Assembly: GCA_022478985.1 (NCBI GenBank)
Contig: JAKSZP010009258.1
Span: forward strand, 62,001-126,000
Source of the DNA: Massospora cicadina
Taxonomy: Eukaryota; Entomophthoromycota; Entomophthoromycetes; Entomophthorales; Entomophthoraceae
Length of the DNA stretch: 64,000 nucleotides
Direction of reading: 5' to 3'
The position numbers and the translations under genes were made by a program. The notes below the pieces were generated by a model. The model saw only the letters and a list, made by a program, of their open reading frames with translations. It searched no databases and was not told the DNA's origin. How positions within the stretch are numbered: the first letter of the stretch is position 1; every line of letters starts with the position of its first letter. Of this stretch, positions 33,579 to 45,959 are shown one piece after another.

Positions 33579-36500
33579 CTACTCCGAGGGGGTTTCCCCC
33601 ACTATGGAGCAGGTGTGAAGGAAGGGGTCTGTGTAGAGGAACCAAATTGGGAACCACGATTCATTAATCGTCTGTTGCCTTGGACTCATATATCCATAGA
33701 GCAAGGCTTGGAAGTGCTCCAGTAAGCGAACGTGTAACCTGTTGATAACCCCATGGACGGTTGGGACTGTGCCCCTGAACGCATCTAAGGCAATGGTGTG
33801 GATTGTCCACATTGCAATGGGTATCATTAGGGAGTGGAGGATAGATGGGATTAGTGAATCAATCTGGAGCGCATGGAGGCTCTTTGATATAGAAAATTCC
33901 TGCTCGTTTAGGATCTTAAGCAGGCGCACGACTTCCTGCCATATGGCTTTGGTTGGGTGGCATGTTTCTAGGCGGTGATGTAGGGAACCCTCCCCTCCAC
34001 ATACTGCGCAGGTTGCGTGGAGGGAATTAGAGTGGTCCACCATCCTATAGGTCCTTCTCAGACAGCGCCAGGCGTTGGCTCTTACCCTCGTCTGTAGGAG
34101 TGGGTGGTGCATCATTCTCCACACTGTCTTCTGTGTGGTTAAGTTGTAGGGGATGTCCAACGCATCTAGGTATTCGATTCTAGCAATGGTTGGGGTCATA
34201 GCAAGCATGTCTCACTGGGGGTGGTTTTCTAGATTTCTTAATTTAAGTGGGGGCTGGGTCGTCCCTTTCCCTGCACAGTGCCAGTTTTCTCTATGGTCCA
34301 TCCCATACGGCGGATAGTTCGGAGGATATGTTTGATATGAGGGGAGGTTCCATGTGGACCCGTTGCAGTAGGGTGCTTGGCAAGGTATGATAGTAGTCTG
34401 GGTGGGCTATGTGGGTTGGTTAATTTGAGCGCCTGTGCGAAGTTAGTCCTTGCTTCCCTGGACCAGTGTTGTTGCGGAAGGTTTGGGGCAAGGACTTCCT
34501 TTATCCAGGTACCCAGAATGAGGTTGGCGTGGCTCTCAAAATTTATTAGTCCCATGCCTCCGCTTGAGCGTGGGCCAAAGAGTGTTTCCAGCCGTATGGG
34601 AGGATGGAATCTGGGCCACAGCCAGCCCCTGGATGAGCGCGCGGATTGAAATTATAAAGGTGGGTGAGAAGGCGATCACGTTGGCAGGGTACCATAGTAT
34701 TGTCAGGATGAGTGAGTTAGTAACTGTTACTCGCCCCTTTAGTCCTGGGGATCTTCCCTTGAGGGAGGCTACGCGGTTGGATACCCGCTATAGTAGGTTG
34801 CTTTCCATTGTCTCATTGGCATATCCCCCTGTTTCCATCCATATCCCAAGGTGGCGGACAGGAGTGGTGGTGGGAGGTGATGCAAAAGGTAAGATGAGTG
34901 AGTTTTTCCTTCATATGGGGGTATGAGGTTCTGGTGTTGTAGCCCAGTTGTTAGTGTACTTGCCTAATAGAATGATTTCTGTTTTCCTTTTGTTGAGCGA
35001 TGCGTTGCTCACCATGGATTATTCCTCTAGGGTGAGTTCTAGCTGTTGGGCATCATTGTTGTTAGCTATACCTGCCACGCAGTCATCCTCAAAGGCCAGT
35101 ATCTTGACTGTTGGATGGCCTTGTGCAGTTATGCCCATGAGGCGTGAGTCATTTACGCGGAGAAGTGGATCAAAACTGAAATTATATAGCAGTGTGCTGA
35201 GGGGGTCTTCTTGATTGAGCCCTCTGTGTGGTGTGATCTTGTTAGTTAGGAAGCCAGGGCCGCATACAGCCATGGTCGCAGATTCTGTAAGGAGCATCGC
35301 CCAGTTTATGAATCTGGGTGGGAGTTTAAAGGCGTGTAGGCATTCCTTTAGGTATGGCCAACTAGCGCGGTCATATGCCTTTTCCTATTCTAAGAATGCC
35401 AGGGCTCCAATTGCTTTGGACTGACATATGTTTGCAACAGGGTGTATGTTGTTCCAGATTGAGCGCCCTGGTATAAACCCAAACTGGTTGGGTGACAGGA
35501 CGTCAGAGGCAATTGCGCCTAATCTGGCTGCTAAAATTTTTGCTAAAATTTTTGTGTCAGTAATAGAGAGTGCAATTGGACGCCAGTTGGCCAGGTCCAA
35601 TTTGTCACCCTTTTTATACAAGGTTATGACATATGAATCATGACCACCAGGTAGGAGGCGTGTATCCAGCAAGCACTGGTTCATAGACGCCAATAGGAGG
35701 GGGGCAATTTGCTGAATATTTTTTGTAAAATTCGTAGGGTATCCCATCAGGCCCTGGGCATTTCCTATGTGGTGCACCGCGGATTGTATCTGAAAGCTCC
35801 TCCCATGTAATTAGATTTATAAATTTTGTGGTTTGGTGGTGTGCTTTGTATTCCAGCAGTTTGTATAAATTTTGTGATTTTTTGTGGGTCTGTCAGTGTA
35901 TCATGGTATAATTTGGTGTAATAGCGGTGTACTTCCGCCTTGATCTCTTAGGGTCAGTTGCCACGGTGCCGTCAGTCCCTTGGACCTGTGTGCACGTGGG
36001 CTGGATGCCGCGGGAGTGAAATTGTTAGAAGAAATATTTCAAACATGTTTCGCCTTACTTTATGAACTTACCTTTGTTTGATACTTTGATTCTGTGTTGG
36101 TGCTCAAAGATGAGGGTGTTTAGTCAGGCGGATATTTTCGCCCATTTGCATCCTCAGTTGAGGCTATAACCAGATCTCGGGGTGTTAAGCTCAAGGTGGT
36201 CCAGTTCTGCCAAGGTACGCCTGATTGTGGCTGTATCAGCGGTGTACTTACATGATGCAAGATGTCAGGTTTTGTTGATTGGTTCCTTTTTGAAATTTGC
36301 CCATGTTACAATGGGATCCAATGTGAATGGGGCTGTGAATCCTTAGTTTGTGGCCTCGCGTTCAACCCAGTCAGATATTTTGGGTAGTTTTATGTTTTCT
36401 GGGTGTAGCTTTCTCCAGGGCGACACCTGTGTGTGGGTTTTGGGTTAGCAATAACTGCACCAAAACAAGTCAGTGGTCAGAGAAATTGACTTTTTTGTTG

Positions 36501-37182
36501 TAAATTTAAAAAACCTTGATTGTTGGGATTGTGGAACGAGGATGTGATTAATGCGGCTCATTGATATGAGTACTCCCTCATGTATGTTGAGCCATGTCAT
36601 GTGGGGAAGGTGTGGTGATCGGGGGGAGGGCATCCTGTAGGCTAAGGGACGCCTTATTTGTGGGGAATTTGATGTCTCCCAGTGGGTATCCCCTGGGGTT
36701 TGGCCATTGGTCTATGTCGGGGTTATCCCAGCAGTTAAAGTCACCCAACAGGATGGTATCTGGTGGGAGGGTGAGTGTTAGAACAGTTTTGAGAAATTGT
36801 TTTCTCTCAGCTGCAGTGCATGGTGCATAAATGCATGCTATTGAGTTGTTTCCTCTTGGCATGTAATTGTTGCTACCAGGATGCGACCATGAAGGTATTA
36901 CGAGGAGTTTGCAATTTTTAATTTTTTGTTATTTTGGACGATCACCCCACAGTGAGACATCCATATTGATTGTGATGATGAGACCCTGGCTGACCAGGAT
37001 CCTTCTTCCCCTTGTAGACAGTGGGTTTCTTGGATGGCCAAGATGTCTATAAGGGGTCTTTTGGGAAGTCCAGCTTTTTGGCTTGGGATGTTTGAGCCCT
37101 GGCTTCCACGATGTTTAGCGTCCCTATTGACACTGAGGTGCCCACAGCGCCTCAGGAGCAGTTGGGAGGGCCCTCTGGCCAT
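33579..37182 (-). pseudogene. LINE ORF2: endonuclease, RT and zinc-binding end
   Basis: The APE-type endonuclease motifs are DILAIQETH, CIYAPC, ILLGDFNC and a later SDH (36450-37060). RT follows: NWRPIALSITDTKILAKILA, NQFGFIPGRSIWNN, EKAYDRASWPYLKECL, EDPLSTLLYNF. The catalytic FADD box reads FEDD (35082-35093); its two Asp remain. The C-terminal CLRRTYR and CAVCGGEGSLHHRLETC are the zf-RVT-like end. About 1,200 codons with several frameshifts and stops, mostly between endonuclease and RT (35780-36450). Confidence 0.9.
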
Positions 37183-38572
37183 AACCCACCGCAGCTCATT
37201 TTGGCCATGCTCTGCATCTGTACTCCAACTCTCTCAGTGACAATGTCAGTTCCCTTGATCTGACTCGATTTTTTGTGAGAATTGCAGTTTTTGGAATTTG
37301 CATTATCTTTTCCCGCGCGTATCTCATGATGGTTCAATGCGGGGTGCTGATTGAGTTCTGTAATTTTGGGGTTCAAATTTGGAGAATTGTGCACCACATT
37401 ATCGCCCATATTGCAGCTGAATTGTTCCTCAAAGTGTGCATGATTGATGTCACTTGGTGACTCATTTGAGTTGCTGTGAAAACTTCCAACCTGGGCATAT
37501 TGTTTTAATTGTTGGCTCGGTGTATATCCAAAATATCCTCTTGAATTTATCCAGGGTTGATGGATGATTCCGCATGCACTGCCACCTCGGCCGCTGCCCA
37601 CTTGAAGGCTTTTTGTGCCGCTTTGCATTGTTTATGTGTAACTGGGTCCATGATGGAGTAAAGTCCATCTTCACCCCAGCGGAATGGGTGGTGGCTGTTG
37701 GTCATTCTGGCGAAGTTTTTGTTACTTTTGTCCATGGCTTCCTCACAGTAGTCTGCTTCCATTAAGCCCTCCTTCATGGGGCATGCGTGTTCCTTGTGTC
37801 CCAATGAACCGCAGTGGTTGCATATAGGCAGTGCGCGTTCCAGTGTAACTTGGAATGCGGGTGACTGTCCCTCATCTGCAAAGTGAAACTCTGCTGTGCG
37901 GGGGATTCTTGATAAGTCATCTTCCACTTCAGGGAATGGGTTGATAACAGCAATAGCTTTGCCTGTGCACAGGGTTGGCATCAGGTGAAATCGTTGTAAT
38001 TCAAGTTGCATAATTTCTCCATAGGCATGAGCCCTTTGCAGAGCTCCTCCTTGATTACCTTATAAGGAAGGTTAGTAGGGAGCGAGTCAAAGGAGATGAA
38101 CAAAGCTTTCGCTTTGTTCCATCTGGTGCATGCAGTGCTCACTATTTTTTGCCCTCGGGAAGGGTAATTTTGACACAGAATTTTGCTGCAGCTTCCGCTT
38201 CTTTGGCTGTTCAAAACCAATATTGATCCAGACATGGCCCATGTTGTTGGTGGCAACATATAATGCGTGGGGGAAAAGGGAGGGCTGTGACTCACATGTT
38301 TATCCCACAGGGTTGGGGGACTCATTCCCAAGGAAGAGTTGGAGCCTGTGTTCCACCTTTGAAAGGGGTTGGTTACATTAGATATACATGTATTGATCTT
38401 GTTTTATAGTATATACCATAAACCCTGATGGTGTCTGAGTTTGTGATTTCTTGGCGGCTTGGGTTCCTGGTCCCTCTCCAGGGCGTTTCTTGCCCTTAGG
38501 TGCACTGTTTTGCGCACCTCTTGATGCGACGCTATCCCAGGTTGTATTAGATTTATAATTAAAATCGCCCAT
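37152..38572 (-). pseudogene. LINE ORF1 (Gag-like RNA-binding protein)
   Basis: The likely start is ATG 38572 (MGDFNYKSNTTWDSVASRGA), since the upstream open frame adds only 5' UTR. The CCHC knuckle CNHCGSLGHKEHAC is at about 37787-37830. FDSLPTNLPYKVIKEEL links it to the half-LINE ORF1. It ends near 37152, overlapping the start of ORF2 by some 30 bases in another frame. It is broken by several frameshifts. Confidence 0.8.
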
Positions 38573-38660
38573 CTCTCCTGTGTGATTATCAAAAATTGCT
38601 GTTTGAATTAAATTGTAGTAACTAAAGTGATTTTTATGGGAAAGAGAAGCCTTCGGAAGC

Positions 38661-39370
38661 ATAAATATTAATAGTGAAGAAAAAGGATGAAAGCCACTGA
38701 GTTGTCATTGATTATCAGAAGATAAACAACATCACAAAGAAGGACTCATACCACTGCTATGAATTGATGATGCCTTGGATAGGCTAAGGGGTGTGAAGTT
38801 ATTCTTGGCAATGGACCTTATCAGCGGATAAGGTAAAATAGATCTTCCCAAAGAAGGCACAATAAATGTGCAATTATAACCCAAGAGGGCATATTCCAGA
38901 TGACAAGAATGCCTCAAGGGCTCTGCAATGCCCGGCTACATTCCAACAAGCAATGTACAAAATCCTGGGAGATTTGAAATTGTCATGTGTACTATTGTAC
39001 CTTGATGATATTAACGTTTTCAACTGCACTTTTGAAGGCCACCTGGAACACTTAGAGGAGGTTTTAGAAAGCTAGCTGCTGCAAACTTAAAAATAAAGCC
39101 TATAAAATGTCAGTTTTTCAAAGACCAACTAAAATACCTCAGATTTGTGATTGATAAAGTGGGTCTTCGGCCCCAATCCTCTAAACTGGATGCCATCTCC
39201 AAAATGAAGTGGCCCAAAATTCAAGTGTTATATTCAAGTATTCCTTGACATGATCAGGTACTATTGCCAATTTATTGCTGACTTCGCACAACTTGGAGAA
39301 TCGCTTTTCTATCTGCTTAAAGATAAGGTCCCATTAAACTGGACTCCAGCTTGCCAAAATGCAGATGACC
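38661..39370 (+). pseudogene. Element I RT, catalytic part
   Basis: VKKKDESH, VIDYQKINNITKKDSY, then CPATFQQAMYKILGDLKLSC and YLDDINVF. YLDD is intact at 38998-39009. After it, HLEHLEEVLES and the thumb MIRYYCQFIADFAQLG. Stops and frameshifts lie near 38770 and 39075. Confidence 0.9.
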
Positions 39371-39860
39371 AACTCCGATTGGCCCTATTAAGTGAGCCCG
39401 TTCTTTGATACCAAGACTTCGATTGCAAATTTATTGTCCAAACTGATGCATCCCAAACAGCAGTGGGGCTATGTTATCCCAAGTTGAAGAAGATGTTGAA
39501 GAAAATCCAGTTGCCTTCGCTAGTTGGACCTTAAACTTTCATAAAAGGAACTACACATTGATGGAACAAGAATGTTTAGCCGTCATATATGCTTGCAACA
39601 AATTCCAGGTCTACCTTCATGGCACTCATTTCAAAGTTGTTACCAATCATGTTTCCCTAAGATGGTTAAACAACCTAAGAGAACCTGAGGGCCAATTAGC
39701 CCACTGGGAATTAAAGCTTCAAGCTTATGACTACACCATCAAGCATCAAGCTGGGGCAAAATACCAAAACGCTGACTGTCTATCCCGAATACCCACCATT
39801 GCAACACTTAGTCAGGCTACCAATGTGTTGTTTGTGAAAATGATCAGTGGAGAGTATTAA
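39371..39860 (+). pseudogene. Element I RNase H
   Basis: FIVQTDASQTAVGLCYPK (about 39430-39480) carries the first Asp. From 39471 it is open for 129 codons: FASWTLNFHKRNYTLMEQEC, FKVVTNHVSLRWLNNLREPE and YQNADCLSRIP. It is the best preserved RNase H in the window. Confidence 0.9.
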
Positions 39861-40990
39861 GATGAGCCCTAATACGTCCAAAAATATTATTGGATCTATG
39901 AAAAAATACTACCATCAAAAATGGGACGCTTTATAAGATTGTCAAGGACAAAAAGTATATTTTCCCAAGACCATCATCCTGGACAGACCTAATAATAGCA
40001 GCGCATAAGGCCATAGGGCATGGAGGATTCAAGAAGACTAAAGAGCATCTGAAGCAGTTCTACTACTGGGAATCAATGCACTTTGACATTCAAGAAATGC
40101 TAGAATGCTGTGAAGAGTGCCAAGATGAAAAACTGTTCCAAAAAATCACATCATACCATCATGTTCAGCCCAAGTTTGCCTAGCACTGTATCTATTGACG
40201 TAGTTGGCCCACTTCCAACAAGCAATATGAAGGCCAAGTACATAATCATAGCCATCGACCACTTGACCAAATGGGTTGAGGCCAAGGCCATTCAGGAAGC
40301 TGGAGCAGCAACCAACGTCAGGTTCATCCTTGAAAACCTCATCCAGAAACATGGATGTCCCAGGTTATTCTAGCCAATAATGGAACTAACTTTACCGCCA
40401 ATGTCCTTGCTAAGCTCAACCAACTAATGGGAGCATGAGGTGTGCTTTCTGCCCCCTATCACCCCAAAACTAATGGGACTTTTGAGCGTGCAAATGGGAC
40501 GTTGGTGAACATTACCCAGAAATTAACCTCAGCCAAACCATCTGAATGGAGTACTTATCTAAGTTCAGCAGTCTTCGCCCACAATATCCCCTACCATTCA
40601 TCAACCAGGATGTCTCCATTTCAAGTATTATATGATAGACACCCGGCCCTACCAACACTGCTATATTTGGCCCTAGAGGATCCTGGCGAAAACACTTACC
40701 ATCAGTACATTGAGAAGCTTGCGGATGCTTTAATCAAACTAAAAGCTCAAGCCTTCAACAACAGTTTTGCTGAGAAAAAGGCCCAACATCAAAAGGACTT
40801 AGTGAATCGCTACACACCGGCCAAAATTGAAGTAAATGACAAAGTTCTATTTTGCAACATCCACTGATTGGGCTGATTGCAAAAGTTAGATTGCATCTGG
40901 GTCGGGCCATTTGAAGTGATTGAGAAAACGTCTAGGTCCATATACACAATCAAGGATAATAGGACTGGCCATATTAAACTGAGTCCATGA
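39861..40990 (+). pseudogene. Element I integrase
   Basis: The zinc-binding domain is AAHKAIGHGGFKKTKEHLKQ and CCEECQDEK. The core has TVSIDVVGPLPTSN with the first Asp and ANNGTNFTAN, where the second Asp has become Asn. PYHPKTNGTFERANGTLVNI has the Glu. The C-terminus WVGPFEVIEKTSRSIYTIKD is a GPF module. 40442-40867 is open for 141 codons. 40990-41317 is a decayed tail with degenerate 60-70 bp repeats (ATTTGGGCTAA, GTTTGGACTGAA, GTCTGGGCCAA) before the polypurine tract. Confidence 0.9.
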
Positions 40991-41299
40991 AAAATTCCCA
41001 AGAAGGTTTAATAAGTGGGCCAATTAAGCAAAGAAAAAATTGAAAAAAAACAAAAAATATTTATATAATAGTTTTATTCTACTTAATCCTTTAGTTTTCA
41101 CTTGAGGTTAGGGAGAGGATCCAACTTCAGACTTGACGGGCATTTGGGCTAAAATTAATAATAAGAGGATCATACTTTAGACTCATCAAACGTTTGGACT
41201 GAAGTTACAAAATAGAAACCCAACTCCATGCTCATTGGGCGTCTGGGCCAATGATAATAGACCAACATAGGCTAATTAGGAATCTTAGGGCTTATGTTT

Positions 41300-41317
41300 G
41301 AGTCAAGAGGGAGGAAA
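41300..41317 (+). other. Element I polypurine tract
   Basis: GAGTCAAGAGGGAGGAAA directly precedes the 3' LTR start TGTCAG at 41318, where plus-strand synthesis would begin. Confidence 0.75.
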
Positions 41318-41950
41318 TGTCAGATTCTATTGGTTTACTCAAAAATAAAACATCGACAACCATCAGATTGGGCCAATTACCCTTTCAACGCTTGAGCTAA
41401 CACCTATACTCTACCCAAAAAACTAAACCAATTATATAATTTGGCCAAATATCTCACCATCAATTCAATCTAGTATTTTATCAAAGCACTCAGGCCAAAA
41501 ACACTTACATTATATGGCCAATTTCCTGTGCATCAAATCTTGGCAATTGGTCCTAATTATTGGGAACCAATCAAATGACTTATATACAAAATCGTTCAGG
41601 ACTGACATAAAGTTAACATCTAAAAATCACTTGGACCATCAGACAAACGAAAAATGTAACCAATTTTCCTCCTTAGGGCGAAAATCAAATGTTGATCCAT
41701 ATAATCGGCATGATAGCACTTTCACATGGACCACCAAAAAGGGAGTACCTAGTGCTATCAAGGGAGAGGCCTGCCAACATCCCAAACAGAGGTATGTCAT
41801 TTACTTCAATCAAGGCAAGGATTTCACAGAAAGTGTATTTCATCAGCAGTTTGACGAAATTCAAATCAAGAAGATCCTTGGACAATTTTTCATGCTTTTA
41901 TCACAATTTTGGTACCTGGAATCCTCCCAATTTTGAGAGTATTTTGCCAC
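41318..41950 (+). repeat. Element I 3' LTR, first part
   Basis: Starts TGTCAGATTCTATTGG and matches 27138-28030 of the 5' LTR with the short retroposon removed. It is interrupted at 41950 by element F, whose TSD GCCAC ends here, and resumes at 45960. Confidence 0.85.
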
Positions 41951-42786
41951 TGTCAGACATTCTCTTTATCAACTTAAGAAAAAGAATGTTGGAGGTATTA
42001 GGGCTCCTGAATCTGCTATTATGATTGGCCCATCTCCTGCCCAAACATCAAAGAATAGTGGGGATTTTAGCAATATGAGTACCCATAGTGAAAAGACATT
42101 AGTGGATTCTCGGTTGAATCCCAACAATTGGAAAAATATGATTTATCATAAAAATCAGCTTAAAACGGTAAGTATTAATAATAGAAATACTCCAACTTCT
42201 TGGTTGAAGATGAAAAGAATAATATTGCATGGATCGGAACCTCCATAAGGTCAGAAGATTTTACCCATCAATGATTGGGTGGAGTTAACCAATCATTATG
42301 ATCCAAGTCTAACCACCGCCAAGGTGAAAAGATTTTACTCAAAGATGATAGGGTAACAATTAACCAATCATTACCATCCAAGTCTGACCATCGCTGAGTT
42401 ACCCAATCATTACCAGTCAAGTCTGACTACCACTGAGGTGAAAAAATTTTACTCGCTGGTGATTGGATACAATCCATCCAATTGTTACCTCACGGGTTGG
42501 TTTTGCCTCAAAATTTTTATCTTTGACCTGATAGGTCAAAAACCTATATTCACTAGTTTAGACAAGTGAGCTTTGCATTCTTTTACCTCGAATATTGATG
42601 GTCTCAAAAATTGAACTAGTTTAAATAGGAAAAGCTATTATTAACAAAGGGGCCTTTCTTGGTTTTGCTGCGCTTATCATAATAAAAAACCAAAAAACTT
42701 TAAAAAGTTATTATTTTATACTTATATTAAAAAGTAAGTTTCTCTCTCTGAGAAATTATTTGTGGCCATTATTAGCAGATCCCACA
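41951..42786 (+). repeat. Element F 5' LTR
   Basis: 836 bp, TGTCAGACATTCTC to GATCCCACA. It contains degenerate internal repeats around 42270-42470 (TAACCAATCATTA, CCAAGTCTGACCA, GGTGAAAAGATTTTACTC). A TTTAAATAGG TATA-like site lies near 42620. Confidence 0.92.
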
Positions 42787-42789
42787 AAC

Positions 42790-42806
42790 TGGTGCTCACT
42801 ACAGGG
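42790..42806 (+). other. Element F primer binding site
   Basis: TGGTGCTCACTACAGGG starts three bases after the 5' LTR end. Element K has the decayed equivalent TATTACTCACTACAGGG. Confidence 0.8.
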
Positions 42807-42840
42807 GCTCACCCTGAATACTTCAGTAAGTATTAACAAA

Positions 42841-43846
42841 ATGGAGACTGTCAACATGAGCAGCTCTCCTGACTTGCGAATAGTTGCTCTTGAGAAGCAG
42901 CTAGCCAGCTCTTTCTCCCAGCTCAAAAAGTTAGAGCAACGGCCGTTCAAACTACCCTTGAAGGACAGATACACTCCTGTTGAAGGGAGCGTTGCCTCCT
43001 TCTTGTACATTTATGAAGCTACAATGGATGGCGCTACTGACAAACAAAAAGTTTAGTACATCCTTTACTGTTTAAGCCGCCAAGCCAAAGAGTTGATCAT
43101 CCCTCATCTGGATCTTCAGCACACCTTGCCAGAGGTTAAGAAGGCCCTCTTGGATGAGTTTGGATCCGAGCAGAGCTTACAAAGGGCAAAACAGGCTTTC
43201 ATGCATATGAGTATTGGGAAAGGAGAGTCAGTGGCCGCCTTTGTGGAACAATTCTATATGGAAGCCCAGATGTTACTAACTCTCAAAGATGTTGACTTTG
43301 GATGATGCTATAGCCGCCGTTTTGACTGGAGTGGCTACTTACCCATTGCTTGCCATGCACATCACTTCCATCAAACGCTATTTCCAGACTGTCCAAGACA
43401 TAAAGGAAGCGTTAATAGATGTCGCCAATTTCCACAAGCCTGAAGTTCCATGTGGAGCCGTATCTCGCCCTCATGTTTTAACCATTGAAGATTCAAAACC
43501 TAAGCCTTGGGTCTTAGCTATTGAAGACAATAAGGAGCCCCTTCAAATAATGGGCCCTAAAAAGAAAAACCCTAAAAACCTGCGGCTTCAGTACGACTTA
43601 AACTGGACATTCCTCGGTCATACAAAGCGGAGATCCCTGCAGTGGTTTCCTCTACAGCTCAGTCAGTAGGTGCGCGCCCTAAGGGTATAGCCTCTAAAAC
43701 TACTGAGGTTGTAAAAATGCCGATTAAAGCGAAGCTGATTACCCCAACTCGCATGGCTGTCTCCCCCACTTCAATTACAACCTTGCTCATGGTTGTAAAT
43801 ACCCCTGAGGCTGACTCTGAGGGGGTTGCAATAATGTTGGGTACTA
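42841..43846 (+). pseudogene. Element F Gag
   Basis: Starts METVNMSSSPDLRIVALEKQ. The core RYTPVEGSVASFLYIYEAT is followed by one in-frame TAG (43054-43056). The 43093-43305 piece overlaps 43289-43669 in another frame (TSIKRYFQTVQDIKEALIDV). The frame is lost near 43300 and 43660. No CCHC knuckle is seen. It is the best guide for the Gag of elements A, B and E. Confidence 0.85.
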
Positions 43847-43847
43847 C

Positions 43848-44798
43848 TTGTTGGGCGCTCCCGCGGAAGTGAAGGTTCCTGATCGCTTGAATGCTGGAGG
43901 AGTAGATGAGGCCACCATACCTGAGGACACTTACCTCTGTCAAGTCCTAGGAAAACCAATTGAAATTGATACTGCCAGTGACACCGATGAGGTGTTGTAT
44001 CGCATTATTCACCCTATCCAGCATGGCCATACCATGCAGACCATCCAGGAAAATTACCCTGAGACCGCGAGCAATTTAACCTCCAATTTCCATCTTAAGG
44101 AGGTCTTAGCGCTATCGCCTACTTCTGGGGGGATACTCACGAAGGTTGAGGTGGTCATTCAAAAATTCCAGGTGATGGCTATCCTAGATACTGGCTCCCC
44201 GGTGAACATCATCTCCTCCAAGTTGATGAAAAAGATTCAACTTGCCCCTGACTTGGAGTACAACCAAGACTTTGGAACCGCTGGACCCAACAACACCTGC
44301 GCACTTGGCACTTACTTGTCGCTTCCCATTTGTATTGGGAAGCTTATTCTATCAGCCCCTGCAGTGGCTTTGGATAATAGTGATTATGAGATGCTCATAG
44401 GTACTCAGTTTATGATTGAGTATGAAGGCATCATCAACATGAAGCAAGGGTCTATATCTTTAATGAACTACAAAGTTCCATTAGTCTTATCCAATGAAGA
44501 ACTCATCAAGAATGATGACCCCTGCTTAGTTGAACACCCCTCTCCTGCTGTGCAATTACATTATGTCACTTCCGGGTGTAACACTAAGAAATTGCACGAT
44601 TCAGTGAAGGCTAGTGATGGTATTCCAATTTCTGCAGCAAATGAGATGATAAATAAGCCAGAAAAAGTTCAGGCTCCCAAAGTACAGCCTAGAAAAGAGA
44701 AGTCTACCTCAAAGGCCGCGAAGGCAGCTGTTACTCATCCCAAGGCTCAACAGAATCAGATCTTCCAAGAATGCTACCCCTCACGAATCTCAGTCTAA
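43848..44798 (+). pseudogene. Element F protease region
   Basis: 317 codons are open. AILDTGSPVNIISSKLMKKI has an intact DTG at 44187-44195. FGTAGPNNTCALGTYLSLPI and GKLILSAPAVALDNSDYEML follow. The last 50 residues are a basic linker (KEKSTSKAAKAAVTH). RT would normally follow but is absent; five bases after the stop the integrase end begins. It may have been functional recently. Confidence 0.85.
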
Positions 44799-44802
44799 AC
44801 CT

Positions 44803-45119
44803 TTGCACACTGGGGATGAAAAATTATATATTGAAAAATCTAGTCTAGCAAGAACACTGACTAAAAAAAACCAATCTGTCAATAAGCTTCGAGCTCTTCT
44901 GCCCTCTTACAAAGTGACAGATAGGGTTCTATATCACCGCAATCCCACCACTCTCCAAAGTGGCACACTTAGATCAAATTGGGATGGTCCATATATTATC
45001 ATACACAAGAGAGGAGATGAGTATTACATAAAGTCTTTGGCTACAAGAAACATCATAATCCGGGTACATGGCTGCTTCCTCCAACCATACACCCCTACCA
45101 ACATTCTTGAGGGGGGCAA
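44803..45119 (+). pseudogene. Element F integrase C-terminal module and polypurine tract
   Basis: ALLPSYKVTDRVLYHRN, NWDGPYIIIHKRGDEYYIKS and IIIRVHGCFLQPYTP form a complete GPY module. It is collinear with the last part of element B integrase. The polypurine tract GAGGGGGGCAA (45109-45119) abuts the 3' LTR. The open frame runs on into the LTR and is not meaningful there. Confidence 0.85.
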
Positions 45120-45954
45120 TGTCGGACATTCTCTTTCTCAACTTAAGAAGAACAATGTTGGAGGTATTAGGGCTCCTGAATCTGCTATTATGATTAGCCC
45201 ATATCCTGACCAAACATCAAAGAATAATGGGGATTTTAGCAATATGAGTACCCATAGTGAAAAGACATTAGTGGATTCTCGGTTGAATCCCAACAATTGG
45301 AAAAATATGATTTATCATAAAAATCGGCTTAAAACGGTAAGTATTAATAAAAGAAATACTCCAACTCCTTGGTTGAATATGAGGAGAATAATATTGTATG
45401 AATCGGAACCTCCGCAAGGTCAGAAGATTTTACCCATTGATAATTGGGTGCAAGATAACCAATCATTATGATCCAAGTCTAACCACCGCCGAGGTGCAAA
45501 GATTTTACTTGAAGATGATAGGGTAACAATTAACCAATCATTACCATCTGAGTCTGACCATCGTCGAGTTACCCAATCATTACCAGTTGAGTCTGACTAC
45601 CACTGAGGTGAAAAGATTTTACTCGCTGGTGATTGGATACAATTCATCCAAATGTTACCACATGGGTTTGTTTTGCCTCAAAATTTTTATCTTTGATCTG
45701 ATAGGTCAAAAACCTATATTCCCTAATTTAGACAACTGAGCTTTGCATTCTTTACCTCAATATTGATGGTCTCAGAAATTGAACTAGTTTAAATAGGAAA
45801 AGCTATTATTAACAAAGGGGCCTTTCTTGGTTTTGCCGCGCTTATCATAATAAAAAACTGAAAAACTTCAAAAAGTTATTATTTTATACTTTTATTAAAA
45901 AGTAAGTTTCTCTCTCTGAGAAATTATTTGTGGCCTCCATTAGCGGATCCCACA
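45120..45954 (+). repeat. Element F 3' LTR
   Basis: 835 bp, TGTCGGACATTCTC to GATCCCACA, partner of 41951-42786, followed by the TSD copy GCCAC at 45955-45959. Confidence 0.92.
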
Positions 45955-45959
45955 GCCAC

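Larger units (their letters stand above)
33437..38660 (-). mobile_element. LINE-1 of the window: near full-length non-LTR element in element I RT
   Basis: 5.2 kb on the minus strand: a 90-base 5' UTR, ORF1, ORF2 and a 3' UTR with the shared tail and A-rich end at 33437. Flanks GCACTAATTTTTATT and GCATAAATATTAATA are a decayed TSD (10 of 15), each reading as the RT segment A-x-I-x-I. Both ends are approximate by a few bases. ORF2 carries an APE-type endonuclease and RT, the layout common in fungal LINEs. Confidence 0.9.
41951..45954 (+). mobile_element. Element F: short gypsy derivative lacking RT, RNase H and IN core
   Basis: 4,004 bp with LTRs 41951-42786 and 45120-45954, about 93 percent identical by hand count, and a perfect 5-bp TSD GCCAC (41946-41950, 45955-45959). 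The interior has PBS, Gag, protease, then directly the last integrase module and polypurine tract. It is one of the younger insertions here. It could only have moved using another element's enzymes; element B has the closest integrase C-terminus. Confidence 0.92.

Noticed and set aside
34238..36862. Plus-strand open frames across the LINE
   Set aside because: They are shadows; endonuclease, RT and zinc-binding motifs are all on the minus strand.
42270..42470. A CRISPR-like array from the spaced repeats in the F LTR
   Set aside because: Repeats are degenerate, irregularly spaced, present in both LTRs, and the genome is eukaryotic.
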